The position numbers and the translations under genes were made by a program. This document shows, piece by piece, positions 30,636-39,113 of a stretch of DNA of 64,000 bases (the first letter of the stretch is position 1; each line of letters opens with the position of its first letter). This stretch comes from Chitinophagaceae bacterium (GTDB lineage Bacteria > Bacteroidota > Bacteroidia > Chitinophagales > Chitinophagaceae). The notes under the pieces were generated by a model. The model had not been told where the DNA came from and searched no databases. It worked only from the letters and a program-made list of their open reading frames with translations. Location of the stretch: positions 1 to 64,000 of the forward strand of contig JADKJI010000003.1 of assembly GCA_016721085.1 (NCBI GenBank). The letters run 5' to 3'.

Positions 30636-32525
30636 TTACTTCTTAAACAAGAACTGAACTGCAAAGAATACCAGGATACTGATAACCATCAACAACACAT
30701 AACTTCCTACCTGACCACTTTGCACTAAACGTAACTGGCGACTTGCTAACTGCACTCCTTTACCTACTCCATTCACAATCCAGTCTATTACTTCATTCTC
30801 AGTAAACAGTACTACTTTCTTTCCTATCCAACGAATAGGTTTAACTATGATGGCTTCATATATTTCATCAACATACCACTTGTTAGCTAACACTTTGCGG
30901 AATCCTTCATATACACCACTGAATGCATCAACAGCATAAAGTTTCCTTGTGATGAAATAGATGATGGCTAATCCTATTACCGTTCCACCCAACAACATAT
31001 ATTCTGTTGTTGCTGCTCCTTCTGCTTCACCACCAGGTATTTTCACTGCAGGTGCGAGGAATTCATTCAGGTAAGGATGCCCTCCGAAAATATGCGGCAA
31101 CTGAATCAAACCTCCAACGAGAGATAGTAATGCTAATACTGCTAACGGAATTGTCATTGAAGCCGAGGACTCATGAACATGATGCGCTTTCTCTTCTGTG
31201 TTTCTGAATTTTCCGAAGAATGTAAGATTCAACAAACGGAACATATAGAAAGCGGTGAGGATCGCTCCTGCTACACCACCCCAGAATAATAATTTGCTAT
31301 GTTCGAAAGCGGCTAGCAGTATTTCATCTTTTGAAACAAATCCGGATGTGAAAGGGAAACCACTGATAGCAAGAACACCGATGAGGAATGTCCAATAAGT
31401 AACTGGAATCTTCTTCGACAGTCCACCCATTTTTGTGATATCCTGTTCTCCACCCATAGCGTGAATTACACTACCTGCGCCAAGGAATAACAAAGCTTTG
31501 AAGAAGGCATGTGTCATTACATGGAATACAGCAGTTGTATAAGCTCCTACACCGATAGCCAGGAACATGAATCCCAATTGGCTTACGGTTGAATAGGCAA
31601 GAACCTTTTTGATGTCGTTTTGATATAATGCAATTGTGCCTGCCAGTAATGCGGTTGCTAAACCGATGATGGCAATCACATTCATTGTAATTGGAGCAGC
31701 ACTGAACATTACATGACTACGTGCGATCATATAAACACCAGCAGTAACCATGGTAGCAGCGTGGATCAATGCAGATACTGGAGTTGGACCTGCCATCGCA
31801 TCTGGCAACCATGTATATAATGGAATCTGTGCACTTTTACCAGTTGCACCAACGAATAATAATAAGGTCATACCGGTTATGATCATAACTGGAGTTCCTC
31901 CCACTTTTGCGAACACTTCGCTGAAAGTGACAGTACCGAACTGATTGATCATCCAGAAAACGGCGAGTAAAAAACCAAGGTCGCCAATACGGTTCATGAT
32001 GAACGCTTTCTTGGCAGCGTTTGTATAATCAGTATTCTTGAACCAATAACCGATAAGAAGATAAGAGCAAAGACCAACTCCTTCCCAACCAATGAAGAGA
32101 ATCACGAAGTTGGCACCCAGTACCAACAGCAACATGGAGAAAACGAAGAGGTTGAGATAAGCGAAGTAACGGGCGAAATGATCGCTGGTCTCTTCATGCA
32201 TGTACGATGTTGAATATACATGGATCAGGAAACCTACTCCTGTAATAATTAAAAGGAATAAAGAAGACAATGCGTCTACCTGAAAATCGAAAGGAATCTT
32301 GAATCCTTTTACGGCAATGAAATCGAAGAGATGGACAACTTGTCCGCCGCTGCTTTTCACTTCCATAAATAGGGCGACGCTGATAGCGAATGCTCCGAGG
32401 ATGGTGGCACAGCCAATCAATCCTGAAAGCGATTTCGATAACTTTTTCCTGAATAGTCCGTTAAGCAGGAATCCTGCGAAAGGGAGTAGAGGAACCAACC
32501 AAACCAATTGAAAAATATTCTTCAT
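30636..32525 (-). CDS. nuoL: NADH-quinone oxidoreductase subunit L
   Basis: The 629-residue protein has the long antiporter-like membrane core with IGWEGVGLCSYLLIGYWFKN, KAFIMNRIGDLGFLLAVFWM, QIPLYTWLPDAMAGPTPVSA, and DIKKVLAYSTVSQLGFMFLA, followed by the C-terminal amphipathic long helix region that runs along the membrane arm (NKWYVDEIYEAIIVKPIRWI). It is the distal proton pump of complex I. It is 93 bases from nuoM and 27 bases from nuoK. Complete and typical for Bacteroidota. Confidence 0.97.
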   Translation of the reverse strand: MKNIFQLVWLVPLLPFAGFLLNGLFRKKLSKSLSGLIGCATILGAFAISVALFMEVKSSGGQVVHLFDFIAVKGFKIPFDFQVDALSSLFLLIITGVGFLIHVYSTSYMHEETSDHFARYFAYLNLFVFSMLLLVLGANFVILFIGWEGVGLCSYLLIGYWFKNTDYTNAAKKAFIMNRIGDLGFLLAVFWMINQFGTVTFSEVFAKVGGTPVMIITGMTLLLFVGATGKSAQIPLYTWLPDAMAGPTPVSALIHAATMVTAGVYMIARSHVMFSAAPITMNVIAIIGLATALLAGTIALYQNDIKKVLAYSTVSQLGFMFLAIGVGAYTTAVFHVMTHAFFKALLFLGAGSVIHAMGGEQDITKMGGLSKKIPVTYWTFLIGVLAISGFPFTSGFVSKDEILLAAFEHSKLLFWGGVAGAILTAFYMFRLLNLTFFGKFRNTEEKAHHVHESSASMTIPLAVLALLSLVGGLIQLPHIFGGHPYLNEFLAPAVKIPGGEAEGAATTEYMLLGGTVIGLAIIYFITRKLYAVDAFSGVYEGFRKVLANKWYVDEIYEAIIVKPIRWIGKKVVLFTENEVIDWIVNGVGKGVQLASRQLRLVQSGQVGSYVLLMVISILVFFAVQFLFKK

Positions 32526-32552
32526 AAACAGAAAGCCATTGGTTATTGTGCT

Positions 32553-32882
32553 TTAGTGCTTTAACCGGTTTAAAAAATTTATATCCACCGAATGGGTATT
32601 GCGGTATAACATTACAATGATAGCCAAACCCACACTTACTTCAGCAGCTGCCACTACCATTATAAAAAATACGAACAATTGCCCGTCGATACCTGCCATT
32701 GGGTTCTGTGCCACTCCCGCCGCATGATACATTTTTGATAAAGCCACCAGCAAAAGATTCGCTGCATTCAACATGAGCTCGATGCACATGAAGATGATGA
32801 TGGCATTGCGGCGCGTTAATACACCAACCACTCCTATACAGAAGAGGGCGATGGCGAGGTAGAGATAGTATTCGATCTTCAT
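32553..32882 (-). CDS. nuoK: NADH-quinone oxidoreductase subunit K
   Basis: A 109-residue protein with three helices and the NuoK hallmarks: GVVGVLTRRNAIIIFMCIEL MLNAANLLLVALS with the two conserved membrane glutamates, and FFIMVVAAAEVSVGLAIIVM. It is part of the proton channel of complex I. It is placed between nuoJ and nuoL. The spacer before it (toward nuoJ, 211 bases) is unusually long and full of repeats of families A and K. Confidence 0.96.
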   Translation of the reverse strand: MKIEYYLYLAIALFCIGVVGVLTRRNAIIIFMCIELMLNAANLLLVALSKMYHAAGVAQNPMAGIDGQLFVFFIMVVAAAEVSVGLAIIVMLYRNTHSVDINFLNRLKH

Positions 32883-32890
32883 GCTGATAA

Positions 32891-33080
32891 TTAAAAATTT
32901 GGGAATTTGAAAATTTGAAAATTAGATTTACTAATTCTACCACTCCCTTTTCAAATCATTCATTTTTATTTCCCATTTTTAATTCAAAAATTATTTTATA
33001 AACAAAAATTTCAACAACTTAACAGATTCACTTCCACATAAACCTATTTCCACATTTTCACATTTCCACATTTTCACATT
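32891..33080. repeat. Families A and K in the nuoJ-nuoK spacer
   Basis: Units of GGGAATTTGAAAATTTGAAA (32891-32924, family A) lie just before nuoK and units of TTTCCACATTTTCACATTTCC (33031-33080, family K) lie just downstream of the nuoJ stop, separated by AT-rich sequence. No gene is seen in this 211-base gap. Confidence 0.7.
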
Positions 33081-33093
33081 CCTCTTTTCCCCC

Positions 33094-33597
33094 TCAATCC
33101 CCCTTCTTCCCAATCACCACAGCCCCCACCATTGCACTTAAAAACAACACACTGCTTATTTCAAATGGTACAACATATTCTGTGAAAAGGGCTTTACCGA
33201 GATTTTCGATAAGGCCGATATTACCTTCCTGGGTTTGGGCGATCATCTTGTTCTGGTCGGCTGTTTTTAAGGCCGCTACCAATACAAGCATCAAACAACC
33301 GCCAGCTAAAATGCCGGCCAGCTTCAGCCATTTATGTTTTTGCGGTTCTGAATGTGCGTTGAGATTCATCAGCATTATCACGAAGAGGAAGAGTACCATG
33401 ATGGCTCCTGCATATACTATCAGGTTCACGATACCAATGAACTGTGCATTAAGAAGAATATAGTGACCGGATATGGCGAAAAATGTTACGATAAGCCATA
33501 ATACACTATGAACAGGATTTTTACTGATCACTACCATGATGGCACTGAACAGGGTTAACCCGCTTAAGAACCAGAATAAAATTTGTGTTGCGTTCAT
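33094..33597 (-). CDS. nuoJ: NADH-quinone oxidoreductase subunit J
   Basis: The 167-residue protein has five membrane helices and typical NuoJ motifs: NPVHSVLWLIVTFFAISGHY, FIGIVNLIVYAGAIMVLFLF VIMLMNLN, and the final helix FEISSVLFLSAMVGAVVIGK. It is the flexible gate subunit of the complex I membrane arm. The C-terminus GKKGD stops with TGA at 33094; family K repeats begin about a dozen bases downstream. It lies between nuoI and nuoK. Confidence 0.95.
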   Translation of the reverse strand: MNATQILFWFLSGLTLFSAIMVVISKNPVHSVLWLIVTFFAISGHYILLNAQFIGIVNLIVYAGAIMVLFLFVIMLMNLNAHSEPQKHKWLKLAGILAGGCLMLVLVAALKTADQNKMIAQTQEGNIGLIENLGKALFTEYVVPFEISSVLFLSAMVGAVVIGKKGD

Positions 33598-33610
33598 CTT
33601 TCTCTAATCA

Positions 33611-33679
33611 GTTAGTTACAAAACTTATTGAACCTATAGAACTTCATTAACCCCGACGCGTCGGGGGAACCTATTGAAC
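33611..33679. repeat. Family G repeat with nested GC palindrome, containing the nuoI stop codon
   Basis: On the minus strand GTTCAATAGGTTCC begins inside the last codons of nuoI (GTT CAA TAG at 33679-33671), followed by the 16-bp palindrome CCCCGACGCGTCGGGG (33651-33666) and another family G unit, GAAGTTCTATAGGTTCAATA. The palindrome splits two G units, as if it had inserted into an older repeat. Confidence 0.75.
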
Positions 33680-34222
33680 CTCCCTCACTACTCTATTTCC
33701 CAGGGCTTTCTTGTATTCCTCCGGCTTTTCAATCGGATGAGGAATCAAAAGATCAGGCTTACCATAAATGAATCCTTTACGCTGGAAATTAGCCGGTGCA
33801 AAAGTTTCACTTAAGTATATCGCATCTTTCGGACAAGCTTCTTCACATAATCCACAGAAAATACAACGCAGCATATTGATCTCGTAACGTGCTGCATATT
33901 TCTCTTCGCGGTATAAGTTCTCTTCCCCGTTTTTACGTTCTGCAGCTTCCATTGTAATGGCTTCAGCAGGACAAGCAACAGCACACAATCCGCAGGCTGT
34001 ACAACGTTCTCTTCCCTCCTCATCACGATTCAGAATGTGCAAGCCACGGAATACCGGGCTGAAAGGTCTTTTCTGCTCAGGGTAATTGATAGTGGGCTTC
34101 TTTTTAAAGAGGTGACTGAATGTAATAATCATCCCTTTAGCAATATTCCACAGATACAGTCGCTCGATGAATGTCATCGGCTTCCTGTCTACCAACTGCG
34201 CCCTGTTTGTCAATAACTGCAT
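33671..34222 (-). CDS. nuoI: NADH-quinone oxidoreductase subunit I
   Basis: The 183-residue protein carries two ferredoxin-like 4Fe-4S motifs, CTACGLCAVACPAEAI and CIFCGLCEEACPKDAI, the N6a and N6b clusters that pass electrons toward quinone. An N-terminal amphipathic stretch (YLWNIAKGMIITFSHLFKKK) would anchor it to the membrane arm. The C-terminal residues Val-Gln and the stop codon are encoded by the start of a family G repeat (GTTCAATAG), the same ending as in rlmN and the RluA-type gene of this window. It lies between nuoH and nuoJ. Confidence 0.96.
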   Translation of the reverse strand: MQLLTNRAQLVDRKPMTFIERLYLWNIAKGMIITFSHLFKKKPTINYPEQKRPFSPVFRGLHILNRDEEGRERCTACGLCAVACPAEAITMEAAERKNGEENLYREEKYAARYEINMLRCIFCGLCEEACPKDAIYLSETFAPANFQRKGFIYGKPDLLIPHPIEKPEEYKKALGNRVVREVQ

Positions 34223-34256
34223 ATCTTTTTACTTTATACTATTCATTAATACTGCA

Positions 34257-34301
34257 CTCCTCCCCTTCCCTACTCCCTACTTCCTTACTTCCCTACTTCT
34301 T
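34257..34301. repeat. Family B repeat at the nuoH stop codon
   Basis: Units of TTCCCTACTCCCTACTTCC occupy this stretch and include the TAG stop of nuoH (CTA at 34293-34295, flanked by CTTCTT encoding its last two lysines). The family recurs at the 3' ends of nuoG and nuoD. Confidence 0.75.
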
Positions 34302-35345
34302 CAACCACAACACCACCACCGCTGTAATTAACATATTTATCAAACTCAATGGAATCAATGTTTTCCAACCGAGGTTCATTAATTGGTCATAACGGAAACG
34401 CGGGATAGTCCAGCGAATCCACATGAACAGGAAGATGAACGATACCGTTTTAAAGAACAAGCTCATTGCCTGAAGCACTGCCAGCCAGTTGGCTCCAATA
34501 GAATGACCAAGGTTCACATCATTTATAAACGGTATATCGTATCCACCAAAGAAGAGTGTAGACATCACCACACTACTGATGAACATGTTGATATATTCTG
34601 CAAACAGATAGAATCCCAATTTCATTGAGGAATACTCCTGATGATACCCGAAGTTCAATTCGTTTTCAGCTTCCGGTAAATCGAAAGGTGTACGGTTACA
34701 TTCGGCCAGTGCACAAACAAAAAATATCATGAAACCAAGAGGCTGATACAATACGTTATACCAACTATCTGCCTGTTGTCCAACTATAACACTCATCTTG
34801 AGTGATCCAGTAACCATCAATAAAGCGATAAGCGCCAATCCCATTGGTAACTCATAAGAGATTACCTGAGAAGCACCACGAAGGGCAGCAATCAAAGAGA
34901 ATTTATTATTAGAAGCCCATCCTCCGATCATGATACCATAAACACCCATACTCACTACACCGAAAATGAAGAGGATACCAATATTGATATCTGCCACTTG
35001 TAATGAAACAGGATAGCCAAAGAAATCGATAGTACCACCCCATGGAATAACCGCAGAGGTCATCATGGCGGTCATCATTGCTAAACAGGGGCCAAGTATG
35101 AATAAGAATTTATTTGAGTTGTTTGGAATGATCTCTTCTTTCATGAAAAGCTTTAATCCATCGGCAACTGGTTGCAATATTCCAAAGGGACCCGCGCGGC
35201 TTGGTCCTCTGCGGTCCTGAAGGAAGGCTGCCACCTTACGTTCCATGTATGTTTCATACATAGCAATGACGAGAGAAATCATCACCACTGCTACGATGAG
35301 CACCAGCTTCTCAACTATGAATTGCCATTCTACAACTAAGAACAT
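34293..35345 (-). CDS. nuoH: NADH-quinone oxidoreductase subunit H
   Basis: The 350-residue membrane protein shows the NuoH signatures: YETYMERKVAAFLQDRRGPS RAGPFGILQPVADGLKLFMK, the acidic loop RTPFDLPEAENELNFGYHQE YSSMKLGFY, and RWTIPRFRYDQLMNLGWKTL. It forms the quinone-binding entry chamber and links the peripheral arm to the membrane arm. The terminal WLKK and stop TAG coincide with the beginning of a family B repeat. It lies between nuoG and nuoI and is complete. Confidence 0.97.
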   Translation of the reverse strand: MFLVVEWQFIVEKLVLIVAVVMISLVIAMYETYMERKVAAFLQDRRGPSRAGPFGILQPVADGLKLFMKEEIIPNNSNKFLFILGPCLAMMTAMMTSAVIPWGGTIDFFGYPVSLQVADINIGILFIFGVVSMGVYGIMIGGWASNNKFSLIAALRGASQVISYELPMGLALIALLMVTGSLKMSVIVGQQADSWYNVLYQPLGFMIFFVCALAECNRTPFDLPEAENELNFGYHQEYSSMKLGFYLFAEYINMFISSVVMSTLFFGGYDIPFINDVNLGHSIGANWLAVLQAMSLFFKTVSFIFLFMWIRWTIPRFRYDQLMNLGWKTLIPLSLINMLITAVVVLWLKK

Positions 35346-35410
35346 CTTATTCTTTATTTAAAATTAATATCGTCGTTTTATAACCGGGAAGGCGATAAGA
35401 ATTGTATTTA

Positions 35411-35459
35411 TATTTCTTTCCCTACTACTTCCATCCTTCCTAACTTCCCTACTCCCCCT
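35411..35459. repeat. Family B repeat immediately after nuoG
   Basis: TTCCCTACTACTTCC-CTTCCTAACTTCCCTACTCCCC units abut the TGA stop of nuoG (35461-35459) with no spacer. Same family as at the ends of nuoH and nuoD. Confidence 0.75.
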
Positions 35460-36559
35460 CACGCAAAATCATCCGAATGCGCTGGCCTGTTCAACTTACT
35501 CAATTCTATATTTTGTTTATTCACATCACTTTCATCATGTATGTTCATCAATAACTTAGGACTGCGTCCACCCATTACTGCTGAAATGGTTTCTTTTGGT
35601 GTAACCAGGTCTACATAATGGCCTTGAGAAATAACTGAATGACGATTGATAACACTCGGACCTTCAACTACCCAATCTTTCAGCGATTTCTTTTCAAAGC
35701 GGCATTCGTTACATATCCATCCGGTACCACCTTTAGTACTGTCTTTTATTTCGCCCCATTCGTCTTTGCGGGCTGTTACACGGAATACTTCATCACCTCT
35801 CATCCACAATTGTACTTCACCACAGCATTTACTACAGTTACAATGCGCATCTACGGGTTTAGTAAACCACACACGATTTTTAAAACGGAAAGTTTTATCA
35901 GTAAGAGCACCAACAGGACAAACATCGATTACGTTTCCGATGAAATCGTTATCCAGATTCTTTTCTATAAAAGTGGCTATTTCTGAATGGTCGCCTCTGT
36001 CGAGTACACCATGAACTCGCTTATTTGTCAGTTGGTCTGCAGTGAACACACAACGGTAGCAAAGAATGCAACGGGTCATGTGCAACTGTATATAAGGACC
36101 GAGGTCGTGCTTTTCGAATGTCCTGCGCTTGAATTCGTAGCGGGTAGACTCTTTACCATGTTCATAGCTGAGATCCTGCAGATGACATTCTCCTGCCTGA
36201 TCACATATTGGACAATCGAGAGGGTGATTAATCAATAAGAATTCTACCACACCGTTTCTTGCATCCATAACTTTTTCGCTGGTGATATTCTTCACTATCA
36301 TTCCATCCATCACGTTAGTGCGACAACTAGCCACCAGTTTAGGCATAGGTCTTGGGTCTGCCGTTGAACCAGCAGCTACTTCCACCAAACAGGTACGGCA
36401 TTTACCACCGCTGCCTTTCAGTTTGCTATAGTAACACATCGCCGGAGGGGCTACATCGCCACCGATACTACGAGCAGCGTTCAGGATACTAGTTCCTGGC
36501 TCTACATCAATAGTGATGTTGTCGATAGTTACTTTAATAAGTTTTCTTTCTTCAGACAT
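35459..36559 (-). CDS. nuoG: NADH-quinone oxidoreductase subunit G, short form without molybdopterin domain
   Basis: The 366-residue protein has a ferredoxin-like 2Fe-2S domain (APPAMCYYSK, GSGGKCRTCLVEVA), the His-Cys3 motif region DCPICDQAGECHLQDLSYEH, a 4Fe-4S domain with HMTRCILCYRCV and VIDVCPVGALTD, and a last four-cysteine domain HCNCSKCCGEVQLWMRGDEV with WICNECRF that corresponds to the N7 cluster site of the molybdopterin-like domain. It ends about 70 residues after it, whereas proteobacterial NuoG is roughly 900 residues. Short NuoG is known from Bacteroidota complex I; retention of the N7-like cysteines is notable. It lies between nuoF and nuoH. Confidence 0.93.
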   Translation of the reverse strand: MSEERKLIKVTIDNITIDVEPGTSILNAARSIGGDVAPPAMCYYSKLKGSGGKCRTCLVEVAAGSTADPRPMPKLVASCRTNVMDGMIVKNITSEKVMDARNGVVEFLLINHPLDCPICDQAGECHLQDLSYEHGKESTRYEFKRRTFEKHDLGPYIQLHMTRCILCYRCVFTADQLTNKRVHGVLDRGDHSEIATFIEKNLDNDFIGNVIDVCPVGALTDKTFRFKNRVWFTKPVDAHCNCSKCCGEVQLWMRGDEVFRVTARKDEWGEIKDSTKGGTGWICNECRFEKKSLKDWVVEGPSVINRHSVISQGHYVDLVTPKETISAVMGGRSPKLLMNIHDESDVNKQNIELSKLNRPAHSDDFA

Positions 36560-36561
36560 AT

Positions 36562-36640
36562 TAAAAATTCAAAAGTCAAAATTCAAAAGTCAAAAAAGTG
36601 AAATTCAAAAGTAAAAATTGAAAAGTTAAAAGTTAAAAAG
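36562..36640. repeat. Family C A-rich repeat upstream of nuoG
   Basis: Alternating AAAATTCAAAAGTCAAAATT and AAAAGTTAAAAGTTAAAAAG units lie between nuoG and the dead IVP-like gene. An inverted counterpart (TTTTGACTTTTCACTTTGAC) is on the other side of that gene at 37069-37100, so the dead gene is flanked by inverted copies. Confidence 0.7.
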
Positions 36641-36714
36641 TTGAATGACAATAGTTACTAAAATTGGCATCTTTCACCTTTAGGATTTTCCTACATTACT
36701 CTTGTTACTTTTAA

Positions 36715-37059
36715 TTATAATGGTTTGATTATTCTTGAAATTTCATCAGCCTTCAAGTGATTCTACTTTACTCCTATCAACTTCCATTGTATCGCGAATC
36801 AAACACAACCAATATTTAGTTTCATTACAAGATTTCAATGCAATGGTCAAATACTTTAGCCAATCCTTTTTTGAACTACCAGCACTTCTTCTACCATATT
36901 CGCACCTATAGAAGTTGCACTTCTTAATAGTTGGTCGAACAGTGAAAGCAACTCTTCTACATTGCAATCTTTTATAAAAAGAACATACTTCTTTTGAAAA
37001 TATTAACAGCGATGTCTTATTCCATAGGCTTATCTTCTTCAAAAAATTTCAATTTCCAT
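36715..37059 (-). pseudogene. Four-helix-bundle (23S rRNA intervening-sequence-type) protein, three frameshifts
   Basis: Reading from 37059, pieces in all three frames combine into a small IVP/S23-type protein: FYKDCN-like start, LLSLFDQLLRSATSIGANMV (the family signature QLLRSxTSIGAN), KKDWLKYLTIALKSCNETKY WLCLIRDT, then after another shift ADEISRIIKPL and stop at 36715. Such proteins form a four-helix bundle and are found inside 23S rRNA intervening sequences or as single chromosomal genes; function unknown. It sits between nuoF and nuoG, flanked by inverted family C repeats. Neighbouring nuo genes are intact, so this one is likely a real pseudogene. Confidence 0.7.
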
Positions 37060-37068
37060 CTACCCCTT

Positions 37069-37131
37069 TTGACTTTTCACTTTGACTTTTGACTTTTCTG
37101 CCTTTGCCCTCTTTGCTTTCCTTTGCGTGAA
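37069..37131. repeat. Families C (inverted) and N in the nuoF 3' spacer
   Basis: TTTTGACTTTTCACTTTGAC units are followed by TTGCCCTCTTTGCTTTCCTT (called family N here, seen once). The stretch ends a few bases from the nuoF stop. Confidence 0.55.
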
Positions 37132-37134
37132 ACC

Positions 37135-38490
37135 CTAAACAGGCGTTACAGCCGGTCTCTCATCCGCATAATGAGCAAGACCAAAATTCCTGATCTGACT
37201 CTCCTGCGGGTTCTTCACATGCCACTCGAATTCATCCCTGAAATGACGGATAGCTGCGGCTACAGGCCAGGCAGCGGCGTCACCTAAAGGACAAATTGTG
37301 TTTCCTTCTATTTTGCGTTGGATATCCCATAAGAGGTCGATATCACTCATTTTTCCTTTTCCGTGTTCAATGTTGTGGAGGATTTTTTCCATCCATCCTG
37401 TTCCTTCGCGGCAGGGTGAACATTGTCCGCAACTTTCATGACGATAGAATCTTGCCAACGTATAGGTGTTACGAACTACACATTGATCTTCATCCAAAAC
37501 TATGAATCCACCAGAGCCCATCATACTACCTGTTGCAAAACCACCATCACTCAGACTTTCATAAGTCATCATACGGGTTTCACCTTTTGCTGTTTTCAGC
37601 AAGAGATTAGCTGGAAGGATAGGTACAGATGATCCACCAGGTATACAAGCTTTCAGCTTTTTGCCGTTTGGAATACCACCACAATACTCGTCACTATATA
37701 TGAACTCTTCTACAGAGATCGTCATGTCGATTTCGTAAACACCAGGCTTATTGATATTTCCACAAGCACTGATCAATTTGGTACCAGTAGACTTACCGAT
37801 GCCTATTTTCGAATAAGCATCACCGCCATTATTGATGATGGGAACGATAGCAGCGAGGGTTTCAACATTATTAACCACTGTAGGACAATCCCACAGGCCC
37901 TTTACCGCAGGGAATGGAGGTTTGATACGTGGATTACCACGTTTGCCTTCCAGGCTTTCCAACAATGCTGTTTCTTCACCACATATATAAGCACCGGCAC
38001 CACGTTGTACATAGATTTGGCAATCGAAACCGGTTCCAAGAATATTTTTTCCTAACCAACCATTAGCATTGGCTTCATTAATAGCTTGCTCTAATATGTC
38101 AACGATCCAGGCGTATTCACCTCTGATATAGATATAAGTGCGGTTGCTTCCCAGTGCATACGATGAAACGATAAGACCTTCGATCAATATATGAGGAATG
38201 AATTCCATCAGGTACCTGTCTTTGAAAGTACCGGGTTCACTTTCATCGGCATTACATACCAGGTAACGGGGAACGCCTTCTGGTTTGGCCAAAAAGCTCC
38301 ATTTCATTCCTGTAGGGAAACCTGCACCACCTCTTCCACGAAGTCCGCTCTTCTTCACTTCTTCTACCACATCCACCTGGCTCATCTTGAAAGCCTTCTC
38401 TACAGCCGCATAGCCACCTTCACGGCGATATACGTCGTACTGACGGATCCCCGGTATATGTGCTTTGTCAAGTAATAATTTTACACCCAT
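37135..38490 (-). CDS. nuoF: NADH-quinone oxidoreductase subunit F
   Basis: The 451-residue protein carries the FMN and NADH binding sites: GLRGRGGAGFPTGMKWSFLA and YLVCNADESEPGTFKDRYLM, then GAGAYICGEETALLESLEGK, and the 4Fe-4S (N3) motif ESCGQCSPCREGTGWMEKIL with a fourth Cys in NTICPLGDAAAWP. It accepts electrons from NADH at the tip of the peripheral arm. It lies between nuoE (separated by an NTF2-like gene) and nuoG (separated by a dead gene). The gene is complete. Confidence 0.97.
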   Translation of the reverse strand: MGVKLLLDKAHIPGIRQYDVYRREGGYAAVEKAFKMSQVDVVEEVKKSGLRGRGGAGFPTGMKWSFLAKPEGVPRYLVCNADESEPGTFKDRYLMEFIPHILIEGLIVSSYALGSNRTYIYIRGEYAWIVDILEQAINEANANGWLGKNILGTGFDCQIYVQRGAGAYICGEETALLESLEGKRGNPRIKPPFPAVKGLWDCPTVVNNVETLAAIVPIINNGGDAYSKIGIGKSTGTKLISACGNINKPGVYEIDMTISVEEFIYSDEYCGGIPNGKKLKACIPGGSSVPILPANLLLKTAKGETRMMTYESLSDGGFATGSMMGSGGFIVLDEDQCVVRNTYTLARFYRHESCGQCSPCREGTGWMEKILHNIEHGKGKMSDIDLLWDIQRKIEGNTICPLGDAAAWPVAAAIRHFRDEFEWHVKNPQESQIRNFGLAHYADERPAVTPV

Positions 38491-38496
38491 GATATA

Positions 38497-38655
38497 TGTA
38501 AAGAGTTATACGTTTTAAGTTTTACGTTATAAGTAAGTTTTAAGTTGTAAGTAATAAGTTTTAAGTACATCTACTACCTAACTATCCGCCGCGGCGGACT
38601 TACGCCTGACTACCGACTCCCGACTCCTGACCTCAGACTCCTGACTCCGACTACA
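38497..38655. repeat. Repeat-filled spacer: families E and D with palindrome TCCGCCGCGGCGGA
   Basis: From left to right: family E (AAGTTTTAAGTTGTAAGTAA units, 38497-38565), the 14-bp perfect palindrome TCCGCCGCGGCGGA (38585-38598) and family D (ACCGACTCCCGACTCCTGAC and related, 38603-38652), which directly abuts the TAG stop of the NTF2-like gene. Family D also occurs inside hisS at 49.62 kb. Confidence 0.8.
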
Positions 38656-39073
38656 CCTTCGCGCTCTGCCGCATCACCAACTTCCAAACACCTCCTGTCT
38701 TTCTCCACCATTGCAATACGAATAGATTCGAAGCAAAATTGGTCCCATTAAGATTCCCTTCCACCGCCATCCTCTCTTTCACCAATGCATTCTTTTTGTC
38801 TTTCATTTGAATGGATACGGAAACAGGTGAAATTTTTAAATAAACCAAGTACCCTGATTTCATATCCTTCAGCACATCTTCTTTACTCTGCACCCATCCA
38901 TTGGAATGACCAAATGATGCTTTATTTTCTATACGCTTCTCAATTTCGATATCATCTTTAGCAACCAATGCCTTTTCAAAAGCTTGCAAGGCTTTCAATA
39001 CTGCAGAAGTATCCTGTTGTGCTGAAACCAACACAGGAGAAATGATAAGAAATATAAAAACAAAGAACTTCAT
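38651..39073 (-). CDS. Secreted NTF2-like (DUF4440-type) protein inserted in the nuo locus
   Basis: A signal peptide (MKFFVFIFLIISPVLVSAQQ) precedes about 120 residues that look like a cone-shaped NTF2/SnoaL fold: LKALQAFEKALVAKDDIEIE, FGHSNGWVQSKEDVLKDMKS, KNALVKERMAVEGNLNGTNF, and LQWWRKTGGVWKLVMRQSAK. The W-V-Q-S-K-E and R-K-T-G-x-W-K-L motifs are typical of DUF4440-like proteins, which bind small ligands or act as enzymes. It lies between nuoE and nuoF, same strand, but nothing connects it to complex I. Function unknown; the presence in the operon gives co-expression. Confidence 0.7.
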   Translation of the reverse strand: MKFFVFIFLIISPVLVSAQQDTSAVLKALQAFEKALVAKDDIEIEKRIENKASFGHSNGWVQSKEDVLKDMKSGYLVYLKISPVSVSIQMKDKKNALVKERMAVEGNLNGTNFASNLFVLQWWRKTGGVWKLVMRQSAKV

Positions 39074-39113
39074 TCGACTATTTTATTTCAATTCCCTTTC
39101 GGAAACAAACATA

